Of a stretch of DNA of 58,545 bases, positions 34,449-43,281 are shown piece after piece. The notes beneath the pieces are model-generated. The model did no database searches, had not been told where the DNA came from, and saw only the letters and a program-made list of their open reading frames with translations. The translations under genes and the position numbers were made by a program. Source of the stretch: Saprospiraceae bacterium (lineage in GTDB: Bacteria > Bacteroidota > Bacteroidia > Chitinophagales > Saprospiraceae); the NCBI GenBank assembly GCA_018057925.1, contig JAGPCT010000019.1, positions 1 through 58,545 on the forward strand, written 5' to 3'. Numbering within the stretch: the first letter of the stretch is position 1; each line of letters opens with the position of its first letter.

Positions 34449-35216
34449 ATGGAAAGAAGAAATTGGACACGAGAAGAACTAATTTTAGCCTACAATTTAT
34501 ATTGTAAAATTCCATATGGTCAATTTAATACGAGTAGTATTGATGTTAAAGAACTTGCACAAATTATAGGAAGAACTCCAGGTGCTGTCGCTTTCAAACT
34601 TGTAAATTTCGTTAGCCTTGACCCAAGGCAAAAGCTATTAGGAAGAAAAGGAGCAACCAATATTGGTAAATTAGATAAAGAGATTTTTGAGGAATTTTCG
34701 ACAAATTTTGACGAAATGTTCTATGAAAGTGAAAATCTACTGTCTGCAAAATCTTTAGACTTTCATAAAAGAGGAAATGTAGAAATATTTGTAGATAATT
34801 CTAAAAAAGGAGAATATAAAATTCGAGAAACAAAAGTTAGAGTTAATCAAGATTATTTTAGAACCTTGGTTCTTTCAAACTATTCAAACATTTGCTCTGT
34901 AACAGGTATTAAAGTTCCTGAACTTCTAATTGCATCTCACATCAAACCTTGGTCTAAAGATGAGAAGAATAGGTTAAACCCAAGTAATGGAATTTGTTTA
35001 TCTGCCACCTTTGACAAGGCTTTCGACAAAGGATTAATTTCAATTGATAAAAGTTACAATATATTATTTTCTTCCAAACTTAAAAAATACTCAAAAGAAA
35101 ACTTTTATCAAGAAGAATTATCAAAATTTGAAAGCAGACAAATAATCCCACCTATGAAATTTTTACCTAACGAAGAATTTCTAATTTATCACAACGATGT
35201 TGTATTTCAACCTTAA
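34449..35216 (+). CDS. HNH restriction endonuclease
   Basis: 255 residues. The N-terminal part (about 1-75, WTREELILAYNLYCKIPYGQ, IIGRTPGAVAFKLVNF) is the family's helical domain. The C-terminal HNH_2-type nuclease (about 145-205) shows CSVTGIKVPELLIASHIKPW, then NPSNGICLSATFDKAFDKGL, giving the His, Asn and second His/Asp positions. This architecture is frequent in type II restriction enzymes and solitary HNH nucleases placed next to a 5mC methylase. It starts 2 bases after the methyltransferase stop. The recognition sequence is unknown. Confidence 0.88.
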   Translation: MERRNWTREELILAYNLYCKIPYGQFNTSSIDVKELAQIIGRTPGAVAFKLVNFVSLDPRQKLLGRKGATNIGKLDKEIFEEFSTNFDEMFYESENLLSAKSLDFHKRGNVEIFVDNSKKGEYKIRETKVRVNQDYFRTLVLSNYSNICSVTGIKVPELLIASHIKPWSKDEKNRLNPSNGICLSATFDKAFDKGLISIDKSYNILFSSKLKKYSKENFYQEELSKFESRQIIPPMKFLPNEEFLIYHNDVVFQP

Positions 35217-35226
35217 AATCTAATTT

Positions 35227-35796
35227 ATGAAAATTACGGATAGCGAAATTGAGTTAGCAAATAGATTAGGTTTTCGAGTTCCAATCTTACAAATTTTAAA
35301 GAATGAAACACAATGCCCAATTTATCAAGGAATAATATACAACACCGAAAATGAACCTATTGGATTTAAAAATTCCGTTGTTTCTAAATCAAATAAAAAT
35401 AGTACGGAAGCATTAAAATGTATTAGAAAATGGATACTTGGAAGTAATTACATCGGTTTTGTTTCAGACATTAAAAAAAAAGAAATTTCAATTATTAAAT
35501 CTAAGAATCAATTTGACATAATCTATTTTCAAGAAACAAATGGAGGTAACTTTGAATTAACGACTGATGAAATAGTTCAAAAATTATCTATTTGGAATAA
35601 ACAGTTTTCGATAAATATTCTTGGAGCAAACTATTCTTGGATTTTACTAGAATTTAAAAATAACATTCACGATTTTTCTGCTTTTTACGAAGAAGTATTA
35701 GAATTTTGCCCAGATTTAAACCAGACTTATGCAACAGAGCAAGAGTTAATGTCTCAAGTAAAAAATCAAAAGCAATTATTGTTTTGGTGGGATTAA
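35227..35796 (+). CDS. DUF4253-domain protein
   Basis: 189 residues. The C-terminal third (about 125-189) matches DUF4253: NYSWILLEFKNNIHDFSAFY, EFCPDLNQTYATEQELMSQV, and the characteristic end LLFWWD. The N-terminal part (MKITDSEIELANRLGF, then ETQCPIYQGIIYN) is unassigned. DUF4253 proteins are often encoded next to polymorphic toxins or restriction genes and may be immunity-like; no function is proven. The gene follows the HNH nuclease by 10 bases, and its last codons overlap the open frame of methyltransferase 2. Confidence 0.75.
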   Translation: MKITDSEIELANRLGFRVPILQILKNETQCPIYQGIIYNTENEPIGFKNSVVSKSNKNSTEALKCIRKWILGSNYIGFVSDIKKKEISIIKSKNQFDIIYFQETNGGNFELTTDEIVQKLSIWNKQFSINILGANYSWILLEFKNNIHDFSAFYEEVLEFCPDLNQTYATEQELMSQVKNQKQLLFWWD

Positions 35797-36751
35797 ATTC
35801 CTAAAAGAACATTATGCATCACTTCCATTTGAGATAAGCTATGCTTTGGATTTTGACAAATATGCAGTTGAAACGTACAATGCAAATTTTGAACATCCAG
35901 CTGTTTGTGATGACATTAAAAATGTGGACATCAACCAAATCGAAGCTTTTGATTTATTGCTTGGAGGTTTTCCTTGTCAATCATTTAGTACTGTAAATCC
36001 AAATAAAGACACTAATGACGACAGAGCAAATCTTTACAAAGAACTCGTAAAAATATTAAAAGCAAAACAACCTAAATTTTTCGTTTGCGAAAACGTAAAA
36101 GGTTTGGTAACGCTACAAAAAGGAGAGATTCTTAAAAAAGTAATTACCGAATTTGAAAGTGTTGGCTACAAAGTGAAATATAAAGTTTTACTTGCTTCAA
36201 ACTTTGGCATTCCACAAAAAAGAGAAAGGGTTTTTATTGTCGGAGTAAGAAACGATGTAGATGTAGATTATAAATTTCCGGTAGATACACACTCTGAAAC
36301 AAACCTTTTCAGTAAAAAAAAATGGATTCCTCTTAAAAAAGTAATTCCTCAATTAGCAATTGATGAAGAAAAATATTATTTCTCTCAAAGAGCAGTTGAA
36401 GGAATGAAAAATGCTAAAAACAATATGAAGCGTGGTTTGTATCAAGATTTGGACGGACAATGCCTAACTATTACTTCACATTTAGCAAAGACAAGTTTAA
36501 ACTCTCGTGATCCAGTTTTATTAGTCAATCCCGAAAAAGAAATTTACAGACGATTTACTCCTGAGGAAGCTGCAAGTATTCAGTCTTTCCCTGAAAATTT
36601 TGTTTTTCCTGTAAGTGAAACGCAAGCTTATAGGCAAATAGGAAATGCCATTCCACCAGTTTTGATGTGGCACGTTGCAAATGCTTTGGCTGAAAATCTT
36701 AACACAATGAGTAAAAGTATTCAAGTAAACGAATTACAAGAATTCTTCTAA
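35762..36751 (+). CDS. DNA (cytosine-5) methyltransferase 2, N-terminus lost
   Basis: The frame is open from 35762; the first possible start is the TTG at 35846 (about 301 residues from there). Motif IV (LLLGGFPCQSFST with the catalytic Cys), VI (FFVCENVKGL), VIII (GIPQKRERVFIVGV), IX (EEAASIQSFPENF) and X (YRQIGNAIPPVLM) are intact. Motif I is only partly readable as CFGGIKF at 35780-35800, inside the DUF4253 gene's last codons, and has no start codon ahead of it. Thus the SAM-binding start is missing or would need a frameshift from the DUF4253 frame. This looks like a fusion of two genes at a TTTGGTGGGATT stretch fitting both. Probably inactive on its own. Confidence 0.88.
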   Translation, partial: KIKSNYCFGGIKFLKEHYASLPFEISYALDFDKYAVETYNANFEHPAVCDDIKNVDINQIEAFDLLLGGFPCQSFSTVNPNKDTNDDRANLYKELVKILKAKQPKFFVCENVKGLVTLQKGEILKKVITEFESVGYKVKYKVLLASNFGIPQKRERVFIVGVRNDVDVDYKFPVDTHSETNLFSKKKWIPLKKVIPQLAIDEEKYYFSQRAVEGMKNAKNNMKRGLYQDLDGQCLTITSHLAKTSLNSRDPVLLVNPEKEIYRRFTPEEAASIQSFPENFVFPVSETQAYRQIGNAIPPVLMWHVANALAENLNTMSKSIQVNELQEFF

Positions 36752-36865
36752 TCCACACATATATTTCTTAAAGCCAACATTTTGCCGATAAATTGAATTC
36801 GGGTTAAACTTTATAACCTCATTCCGGCACAATACACCTTCTACTGCGTGATAATCTTAACAAGA

Positions 36866-36897
36866 TTTGAAAACGAAGGGGTATTTTACTAACTTTG
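36866..36897 (+). promoter_or_regulatory. Promoter of the CMD-uvrD operon
   Basis: TTTG (36866-36869), 20 bases, TAACTTTG (36890-36897), a clean Bacteroidota promoter, 114 bases before the ATG at 37012. Confidence 0.6.
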
Positions 36898-37011
36898 TCG
36901 ATTGAAACAAATTAGAAAGGGTTTCAAGTCTTTTAAAATTAAACTTCGTATCACAAAACATGTTTATTATACTTTGACTTACCCATCATAAATAAATCAA
37001 TATTCAGCAAA

Positions 37012-37356
37012 ATGTCAGCTATACAAGAATTTAACGACTATCGAAGCCGCATGAACGATAGAATCATGGCTCAAGACAACAAGGTCATCAAGCGTTTTTG
37101 GAGTTTGGATAATCAAACATACCAGCCGGAAGTGTTGGATACGCGGACAAAGGAGATGCTTGGACTCGTGGCTTCCATGGTTTTACGTTGCGACGACTGC
37201 ATTAAGTATCATTTACAGCGCTGTCATGAAGAAGGTTTATCAACTGAAGAAATTTTTGAAATTCTGTCTGTTGCCATAATTGTCGGAGGTTCTATTTGTA
37301 TTCCACATACACGAAGAGCAGTAGAGTTTTGGGACGAATTATTAAATGCAAAATAA
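37012..37356 (+). CDS. Carboxymuconolactone decarboxylase / AhpD-like protein
   Basis: 114 residues, all-helical. The AhpD-type motif is seen as LRCDDCIKYHLQRCHEEG (about residues 62-79), with the CxxC and following His that in AhpD relays electrons or protons. The C-terminal helix contains IIVGGSICIPHTRRAVEFW. Family members include AhpD-like peroxidase partners and true decarboxylases; the CxxC...H favours a redox role. It ends 3 bases before the helicase gene, so the two are likely co-transcribed, though no functional link is known. Confidence 0.9.
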   Translation: MSAIQEFNDYRSRMNDRIMAQDNKVIKRFWSLDNQTYQPEVLDTRTKEMLGLVASMVLRCDDCIKYHLQRCHEEGLSTEEIFEILSVAIIVGGSICIPHTRRAVEFWDELLNAK

Positions 37357-37359
37357 TAC

Positions 37360-39633
37360 ATGAAAACTATTTCATTTTTGGACGAACTCAATGAGGTTCA
37401 ATATAAGGCAGTCACAACCATCAATGGTCCCGTTATGGTCATTGCCGGTCCGGGCTCGGGTAAGACGAGGGTTCTGACTTATCGCATCGCTTATATGATG
37501 GAGCAAGGTATCAATCCCCGAAATATCCTAACCTTGACCTTTACCAATAAAGCTGCGAGAGAGATGAAGGAAAGACTTGAAAAAGTCGTGGGACAGCAAT
37601 CCAACTATGTGTGGGCAGGTACCTTTCACTCTATTTTTGCTAAAATTCTACGCATTGAAGCCGATAAAATAGGTTTTCCGCCTTCCTTTACTATCTATGA
37701 TTCCGACGATACCAAATCCATGCTCAACCACATCGTCAAAGATCTCCAGCTCGACTCCAAGCTCTATACCGCCAACTTGTTGTATAATCGCATTTCTTCT
37801 GCCAAAAGCCAACTTATTAGCCCGGCATCCTACCTCAATGATCACGTCTTGATTGAAGAAGATAAGGCAAAAAAAGTTCCCTTAGTCGGCCAAATTTATT
37901 ATAATTATACTGAGCGATGTAAAAATGCGGGAGCAATGGATTTTGATGACTTACTTTTCAACACCTTTATTCTCTTTCATCGCAATCCGGACAATGTTCT
38001 TGAGAAATATCAACAGAAATTCAAATACCTGCTCGTAGATGAGTTTCAAGATACCAATTTCCTTCAATATGCCATCCTAAAAAAGTTGATCAAATATCCC
38101 GATAGCCAGCACAACTTGTGCATTGTGGGTGATGACGCGCAGAGTATTTACGCCTTTCGTGGCGCAACAATCGAAAATATACTCGATTTTAGCAAAGATT
38201 TTCCTCAATTGCAGACCTTCAAGTTGGAACAAAATTACCGCTCCGGCCAATATATCGTTAATGCCGCTAATAATGTAATCAACTATAATCACCGCCAAAT
38301 CAAAAAAGAAATATGGACTTCTCAGGCAGATTCCGCTAAAATATCGACCGTCAGAGCACTTAGTGATGACGAAGAAAGCCGCAAAGTCGTTGATGCCATT
38401 TTCGAACATAAAAACAGAAATCACATCACCAATAGTGAAATTGCTATTTTGTACCGAACCAACGCCCAAAGCAGAAACTTTGAGGAACATTTGAGACGCG
38501 CCAATATTCCCTATAAGATTTATGGTGGTATGTCTTTTTATCAGCGCAAAGAAGTAAAAGATCTATTGGCTTACTTCAGGCTTGTCGTCAATCTACAAGA
38601 CGAAGAAGCTTTCCGACGCATCGTCAATATTCCAAAGAGAGGAATTGGCGATACCTCCGTTGAAAAATTACTCAACTATGCTACAGAAAACAACATTAAT
38701 GTATGGGATGCCATTGATGCTGCAATTGTTACGGGCAAAGCACAAGTATCACTATTGGAATTTAAAAAACTAATCCTTCATGCCAATCAATTTTCATTGA
38801 GCAATGATGCCGATAAAGTGGCAGAACTGGTGTATCAAAAATCTGAAATGGCCAAAATGTATAAAGAGGATAAGACCAATGAAGGAAAGAGCCGTATGGA
38901 GCATATTACGTCTCTCATGGATGGTATCCAAGAATTCGTTGAAAAAGATGAGGTTGAATTAGATGATAATGGTGACATAGTGATTGAGAAAAGTCGTGGA
39001 ATGGTGGAATATCTACAAAGCATTTCTTTAATTACAGACTTTGATAACGAGACTTCTGATGGGGATCATGTCAACTTAATGTCGGTTCACTCTTCCAAAG
39101 GTTTGGAATTTGATAGTGTCTTTGTGGTAGGATTAGAAGAAAAACTATTTCCTTCTTTTATGTCTCTTCATCAGGAATCCTTGATTGATGAAGAAAGAAG
39201 ATTGTTTTATGTTGCCATAACACGTGCCCGTAAATTATTAACACTTACCTATGCTACCAGCAGGAGGCAATTTGGAAATATTGTGTTTAACAAACCGAGT
39301 CGGTTTTTGGAAGAAGTCGGCGAAGACAACTTAGCGTCCTCAATACATCAACCAAGAAACTTAGTAAAAGATAGAGACCCTAGATCCAAAGTCGTGGGAT
39401 CCTTTGCAAAAAAACCGATTCCTCAAGCAGCTCAAACTCAATATAATATTGTCGCGAGTCCAATATCTGCATTTCAGCCCGGAGTCAAGGTATTGCATCC
39501 TAGATTCGGATACGGAACTATCATTTCAATAGAAGGAAATGCTGATGCCAGAATGGCTATCATCCATTTCGATACCTTCAGTGATGATAACAAGCGAATA
39601 TTATTGAAATTTGCTAAAATGCAAGCATTATAA
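37360..39633 (+). CDS. uvrD: UvrD/PcrA-type DNA helicase
   Basis: 757 residues, usual length. A superfamily 1A helicase that unwinds DNA 3'-5' in excision and mismatch repair. Motifs: Q-motif LNEVQYKAVTTINGP, I GPGSGKTRVLTYRI, Ia LTFTNKAAREM, II LLVDEFQDTN, III VGDDAQSIYAFRGA, IV LEQNYRS, V VNLMSVHSSKGLEF, VI RLFYVAITRARK. The C-terminal Tudor-like tail (about 700-757, GVKVLHPRFGYGTIISIEG) is the PcrA/UvrD RNA-polymerase-binding region. It is second in the operon with the CMD protein. Confidence 0.97.
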   Translation: MKTISFLDELNEVQYKAVTTINGPVMVIAGPGSGKTRVLTYRIAYMMEQGINPRNILTLTFTNKAAREMKERLEKVVGQQSNYVWAGTFHSIFAKILRIEADKIGFPPSFTIYDSDDTKSMLNHIVKDLQLDSKLYTANLLYNRISSAKSQLISPASYLNDHVLIEEDKAKKVPLVGQIYYNYTERCKNAGAMDFDDLLFNTFILFHRNPDNVLEKYQQKFKYLLVDEFQDTNFLQYAILKKLIKYPDSQHNLCIVGDDAQSIYAFRGATIENILDFSKDFPQLQTFKLEQNYRSGQYIVNAANNVINYNHRQIKKEIWTSQADSAKISTVRALSDDEESRKVVDAIFEHKNRNHITNSEIAILYRTNAQSRNFEEHLRRANIPYKIYGGMSFYQRKEVKDLLAYFRLVVNLQDEEAFRRIVNIPKRGIGDTSVEKLLNYATENNINVWDAIDAAIVTGKAQVSLLEFKKLILHANQFSLSNDADKVAELVYQKSEMAKMYKEDKTNEGKSRMEHITSLMDGIQEFVEKDEVELDDNGDIVIEKSRGMVEYLQSISLITDFDNETSDGDHVNLMSVHSSKGLEFDSVFVVGLEEKLFPSFMSLHQESLIDEERRLFYVAITRARKLLTLTYATSRRQFGNIVFNKPSRFLEEVGEDNLASSIHQPRNLVKDRDPRSKVVGSFAKKPIPQAAQTQYNIVASPISAFQPGVKVLHPRFGYGTIISIEGNADARMAIIHFDTFSDDNKRILLKFAKMQAL

Positions 39634-39737
39634 TATAGGTACATTCAAATTAGGTTTTTATTTTTAACCAGTATTCTTACCTAAATAAAGATGATATTGC
39701 ATTTATAACTTGGTCTTATCGATACCACCCAATACTA

Positions 39738-39775
39738 TGTTTCACAAAAAATTGTTCCACGTGAAACATTTTTTA
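39738..39775 (+). terminator. Possible terminator of the CMD-uvrD operon, overlapping parS
   Basis: TGTTTCAC (39738-39745) and GTGAAACA (39761-39768) form an 8-base stem followed by T6. Half of the stem is the parS site, so the hairpin may be secondary to it. Confidence 0.4.
39753..39768. other. parS centromere site, perfect consensus
   Basis: TGTTCCACGTGAAACA matches the 16-base ParB-binding consensus TGTTNCACGTGAAACA at every position. It lies in the intergenic region before thrA. A second site is at 44242-44257. Confidence 0.85.
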
Positions 39776-39874
39776 TATATTAAAAAATTAAATGTCTATA
39801 TTTTTGCATCTATTTCGTTATTTGTATATAATATATAATTAAAATATTTCATATTTGCCACATAAAATCATTCT

Positions 39875-42337
39875 ATGAAAGTATTAAAGTTCGGCGGTTC
39901 ATCTCTTGCCACTGGCGAAAGAATAAAAAATGTCGCTCAAATTATCATTAAATCAAAGACTAAAAAAAATCAACTTTTAGTCGTCGTATCCGCATTTGGC
40001 GGAATTACTGATTTGCTCATTCGCTGTGGTCAATTGGCACAATCAGGAAATAATCAATATGAACAACTTCTTTTCAATATATCAGAAAGATGTATCCAAA
40101 TAAATAATGAACTATTTCCACAAAACTCAGAGAATACACTTTTAGACCAACAGCTCAATTCCCTATTGGAAGAATTAGCCGGTTTACTCAATGGTATCTA
40201 CCTTTTACGAGAACTATCCGATAGATCACAGGCATTATTAGTCTCTTTCGGAGAAAGAATTTCAGCCACTACGCTATCTTATTACTTAAATTCTTTAGAT
40301 TATACCACCGAGTATCTCGATGCACGAAACTTCATTAAGACGGATTCCAACTTTCTTAAAGCAAGCGTTGACTTTCTTGCAACTCATCACCTCATCCGCA
40401 ACCACTTCAAAAATAAAAAAGATATATCCATCATTACAGGATTTATTTCTTCGAATCATGAAGGTACAACTACTGTATTAGGTCGTGGAGGATCAGATTA
40501 TTCTGCGTCTATTTTCGGTGCTGCCCTATCTTCCAATGTAATCGAAATATGGACCGACGTCAACGGTGTCATGAGCGCCGATCCAAGAAAAGTATCCGAT
40601 GCCTTCACAATTCCTCAACTTACTTATGATGAAGCTTCTGAAATAAGCCATTTTGGTGCAAAAGTAATCTATCCGCCTTCGATTATTCCGGCAAAGCAAA
40701 TTCATATTCCTATCGTTATAAAAAATTCATTTCAACCATCACATCCCGGCACTATTATCAATCATGAAAAAATAGCAAACCAATATATATTAAAAGGTGT
40801 TACTTCTATTCCCAATGTTTCCATGATTACACTCTCCGGAGGTGGCTTAGTGGGTGTACCGGGTAGCGCTGCTAAATTATTTCAAGCACTTTCCCAATAT
40901 AATATCAATATTATTCTTATCTCTCAAGGTTCCTCCGAAAATTCAATCTCCTATGTCATTTCTTCGCAAGAAGCTGATCGAGCCGTCATAGCCCAAAATA
41001 AAGCCTTCGAAAAAGAAATTTTAGCAGGCATCATTGAAGAAGCCAAAGTTCAAAATAACCTATGTATCATATCCATTGTTGGTGAAAATATGTACAGAAC
41101 ACCAGGTATAGCAGGTAAAATGTTTAGAACACTCGGTACAAATGGTATTAATGTTTTTGCCATTGCTCAGGGTTCAAGCGAATTAAATATTTCTGCAGTT
41201 ATCCACATCGACAATGAAATAAAAGGATTGCAACTACTTCACGAAATGTTCTTCCTTTCTAAAAATATTCGTATCAATTTATTCCTTGCAGGAACAGGAC
41301 TAATAGCTTCCACCCTGCTCAAACAAATTGAAAAACAAAATGCTTACTTAATAAAAAATAAAAATATTGAAATTAAACTCATTGGAATCACAAATACTTC
41401 CAAAATGTTCTTCCAGAAAGAAGGTATTTCTCTAAAAAACTGGAAAAAAGAACTCAATCAAGAAGGAAGTGTATCCAATAATACAAAGTTTGTCGATATG
41501 TGTATTGAAGCAAATCTCCCCAATTCAATATTTGTTGATTGTACAGCCTCTGGTGATATACCTTCACATTTTGAACGAATTCTAAATCATAGTATATCCA
41601 TCAGTACACCCAATAAAATATCTGTGTCTGAAGATTTCAATACCTATTCTTTACTAAAAGAAACAGCGAGAAAAAACAACGCATTATTCTGCTATGAAAC
41701 AACTGTTGGTGCCGGATTACCAATCCTAACAACCCTCAATAATTTATTGGAAAGTGGCGATAAAATATTGTCTATCGAAGGTGTTTTCAGTGGATCTGTA
41801 TCCTATATATTTAATACCTTTTCAGACAAAATTCCGTTTTCAGACGTCGTTGAAGATGCATCGAAAAAAGGTTATACTGAACCTGATCCAAGAATTGATT
41901 TAAACGGAATAGACGTAACACGTAAATTAACCATACTGAGTAGGGAGGCAGGTTTTAATCTCAAAAAGAAAGATTTCAAAGTAAAGAAATTTTTGCCAAA
42001 AGCCATACAACAGGCTAAAACAATGGATGAATTTTGGATGGAAATAAACAAGGCGAATGAATACTTCGAAAGCTTGGCAACCAAGGCGAAAAATGATAAA
42101 TCCAAATTGCGTTTTATTGGAACCATTACGAAGGATTCTGCCCAATTAGCTCTCAAATCAGTGAATAAAAAAAGTCCGTTTTATCACCTTAACGGAAGCG
42201 ACAATATGATCGTTTTTACAACGGAAAGATATAAAGACAGACCCTTGGTAATACAAGGTCCGGGAGCAGGAGCTGAAGTTACTGCATCCGGAATTTTTGC
42301 AGAAATACTTTCCATTATTTCATTTATAAAAGATTAA
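39875..42337 (+). CDS. thrA: Bifunctional aspartate kinase / homoserine dehydrogenase
   Basis: 820 residues, the standard length of ThrA. It catalyses the first and third steps of threonine synthesis. The aspartokinase part (about 1-290) has KFGGSSLATGERIKNVAQII and TTTVLGRGGSDYSAS. Two ACT domains follow (about 310-455, e.g. ISQGSSENSISYVISSQEAD), where threonine feedback is expected. The homoserine dehydrogenase part (about 465-820) has the NAD(P) loop LFLAGTGLIASTLLKQI, then TVGAGLPILTTLNNLLESGD and EGVFSGSVSYIFNTF. First gene of thrABC; thrB follows after 2 bases. No obvious leader peptide with Thr/Ile codons lies in 39634-39874. Confidence 0.98.
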   Translation: MKVLKFGGSSLATGERIKNVAQIIIKSKTKKNQLLVVVSAFGGITDLLIRCGQLAQSGNNQYEQLLFNISERCIQINNELFPQNSENTLLDQQLNSLLEELAGLLNGIYLLRELSDRSQALLVSFGERISATTLSYYLNSLDYTTEYLDARNFIKTDSNFLKASVDFLATHHLIRNHFKNKKDISIITGFISSNHEGTTTVLGRGGSDYSASIFGAALSSNVIEIWTDVNGVMSADPRKVSDAFTIPQLTYDEASEISHFGAKVIYPPSIIPAKQIHIPIVIKNSFQPSHPGTIINHEKIANQYILKGVTSIPNVSMITLSGGGLVGVPGSAAKLFQALSQYNINIILISQGSSENSISYVISSQEADRAVIAQNKAFEKEILAGIIEEAKVQNNLCIISIVGENMYRTPGIAGKMFRTLGTNGINVFAIAQGSSELNISAVIHIDNEIKGLQLLHEMFFLSKNIRINLFLAGTGLIASTLLKQIEKQNAYLIKNKNIEIKLIGITNTSKMFFQKEGISLKNWKKELNQEGSVSNNTKFVDMCIEANLPNSIFVDCTASGDIPSHFERILNHSISISTPNKISVSEDFNTYSLLKETARKNNALFCYETTVGAGLPILTTLNNLLESGDKILSIEGVFSGSVSYIFNTFSDKIPFSDVVEDASKKGYTEPDPRIDLNGIDVTRKLTILSREAGFNLKKKDFKVKKFLPKAIQQAKTMDEFWMEINKANEYFESLATKAKNDKSKLRFIGTITKDSAQLALKSVNKKSPFYHLNGSDNMIVFTTERYKDRPLVIQGPGAGAEVTASGIFAEILSIISFIKD

Positions 42338-42339
42338 TT

Positions 42340-43272
42340 ATGTCATCGGGCATCAAAGTATTTGCACCTGCCAGCACCTCAAATTTAGCTTGTGGTTTTG
42401 ATTCTCTGGGTATAGCTTTAGAAAAACCGGGTGATAATATCATATTTAGAAAAACAGATTCAAAAGGTTTAAAAATTACCAAAATAATAGGAGCTGATAG
42501 AAAATTACCCACCGATATTCAACAAAATACAGCCGGAGTTGCTGCAATGGCATTATTGAAACATGTTGATATGGAAAATATCGGTATAGATATGGAAATC
42601 CACAAAAATATGCCTTCGGGAAGTGGATTGGGTTCAAGTGCAGCAAGTGCCGCAGCCGCTGTCTTAGGTATTAACACAATTCTAAATTTAGGACTTACTA
42701 AGAGGGAATTATTGCCTTTTGCCGTGCAAGGAGAAATGGTTGCATCCGGAAGTATTCATGCAGACAATATAGCACCATCCCTCCTTGGAGGAATGATATT
42801 TATACGGGATAATCAAAGTCTGGATATATACAAACTTCCTTATATACCCGGTATTTACCTAGCAATGGTTCATCCTAATATCACCATTATGACAAAGGAA
42901 GCAAGGGCAATTCTTTCTCCTACGATAACACTCAAACAACATATACAACAAGCGGCAAACTTAGCTGCATTCGTTTTAGCCACTTATACTTCTGATATAG
43001 ATCTATTGTCAAAATCAATTCAAGATGTCGTCATCGAACCGCAAAGAGCTGGTCTTATACCTCATTTTTATGAGGTCAAAGAAGCTGCTTTAAATCAAGG
43101 AGCTTTAGGCTGTAGCATCAGTGGTGCCGGACCTTCCTTATTTGCTTTATGTTCCAATAGCCTTATTGCTGATGAAGTTGCTATTACAATGAAAAAAACT
43201 TTTGAAAATCACAATATTCAAGCATCGTCATTTGTTTCTCCTATCAATCATGAAGGTGCAATAATTATATAA
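42340..43272 (+). CDS. thrB: Homoserine kinase
   Basis: 310 residues, a GHMP-family kinase that phosphorylates homoserine, the fourth step of threonine synthesis. The N-terminal VFAPASTSNLACGFDSLGIA, the ATP-binding loop MPSGSGLGSSAASAAAAV and the C-terminal LGCSISGAGPSLFAL are all in place. Cytosolic. It begins 2 bases after thrA and ends 9 bases before thrC, so the operon is tight. Confidence 0.97.
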   Translation: MSSGIKVFAPASTSNLACGFDSLGIALEKPGDNIIFRKTDSKGLKITKIIGADRKLPTDIQQNTAGVAAMALLKHVDMENIGIDMEIHKNMPSGSGLGSSAASAAAAVLGINTILNLGLTKRELLPFAVQGEMVASGSIHADNIAPSLLGGMIFIRDNQSLDIYKLPYIPGIYLAMVHPNITIMTKEARAILSPTITLKQHIQQAANLAAFVLATYTSDIDLLSKSIQDVVIEPQRAGLIPHFYEVKEAALNQGALGCSISGAGPSLFALCSNSLIADEVAITMKKTFENHNIQASSFVSPINHEGAIII

Positions 43273-43281
43273 ACATATACC

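Noticed and set aside
39634-39874. Threonine attenuator or riboswitch before thrA
   Set aside because: No leader peptide rich in Thr/Ile codons and no riboswitch core seen; the only structure is the parS-linked hairpin.
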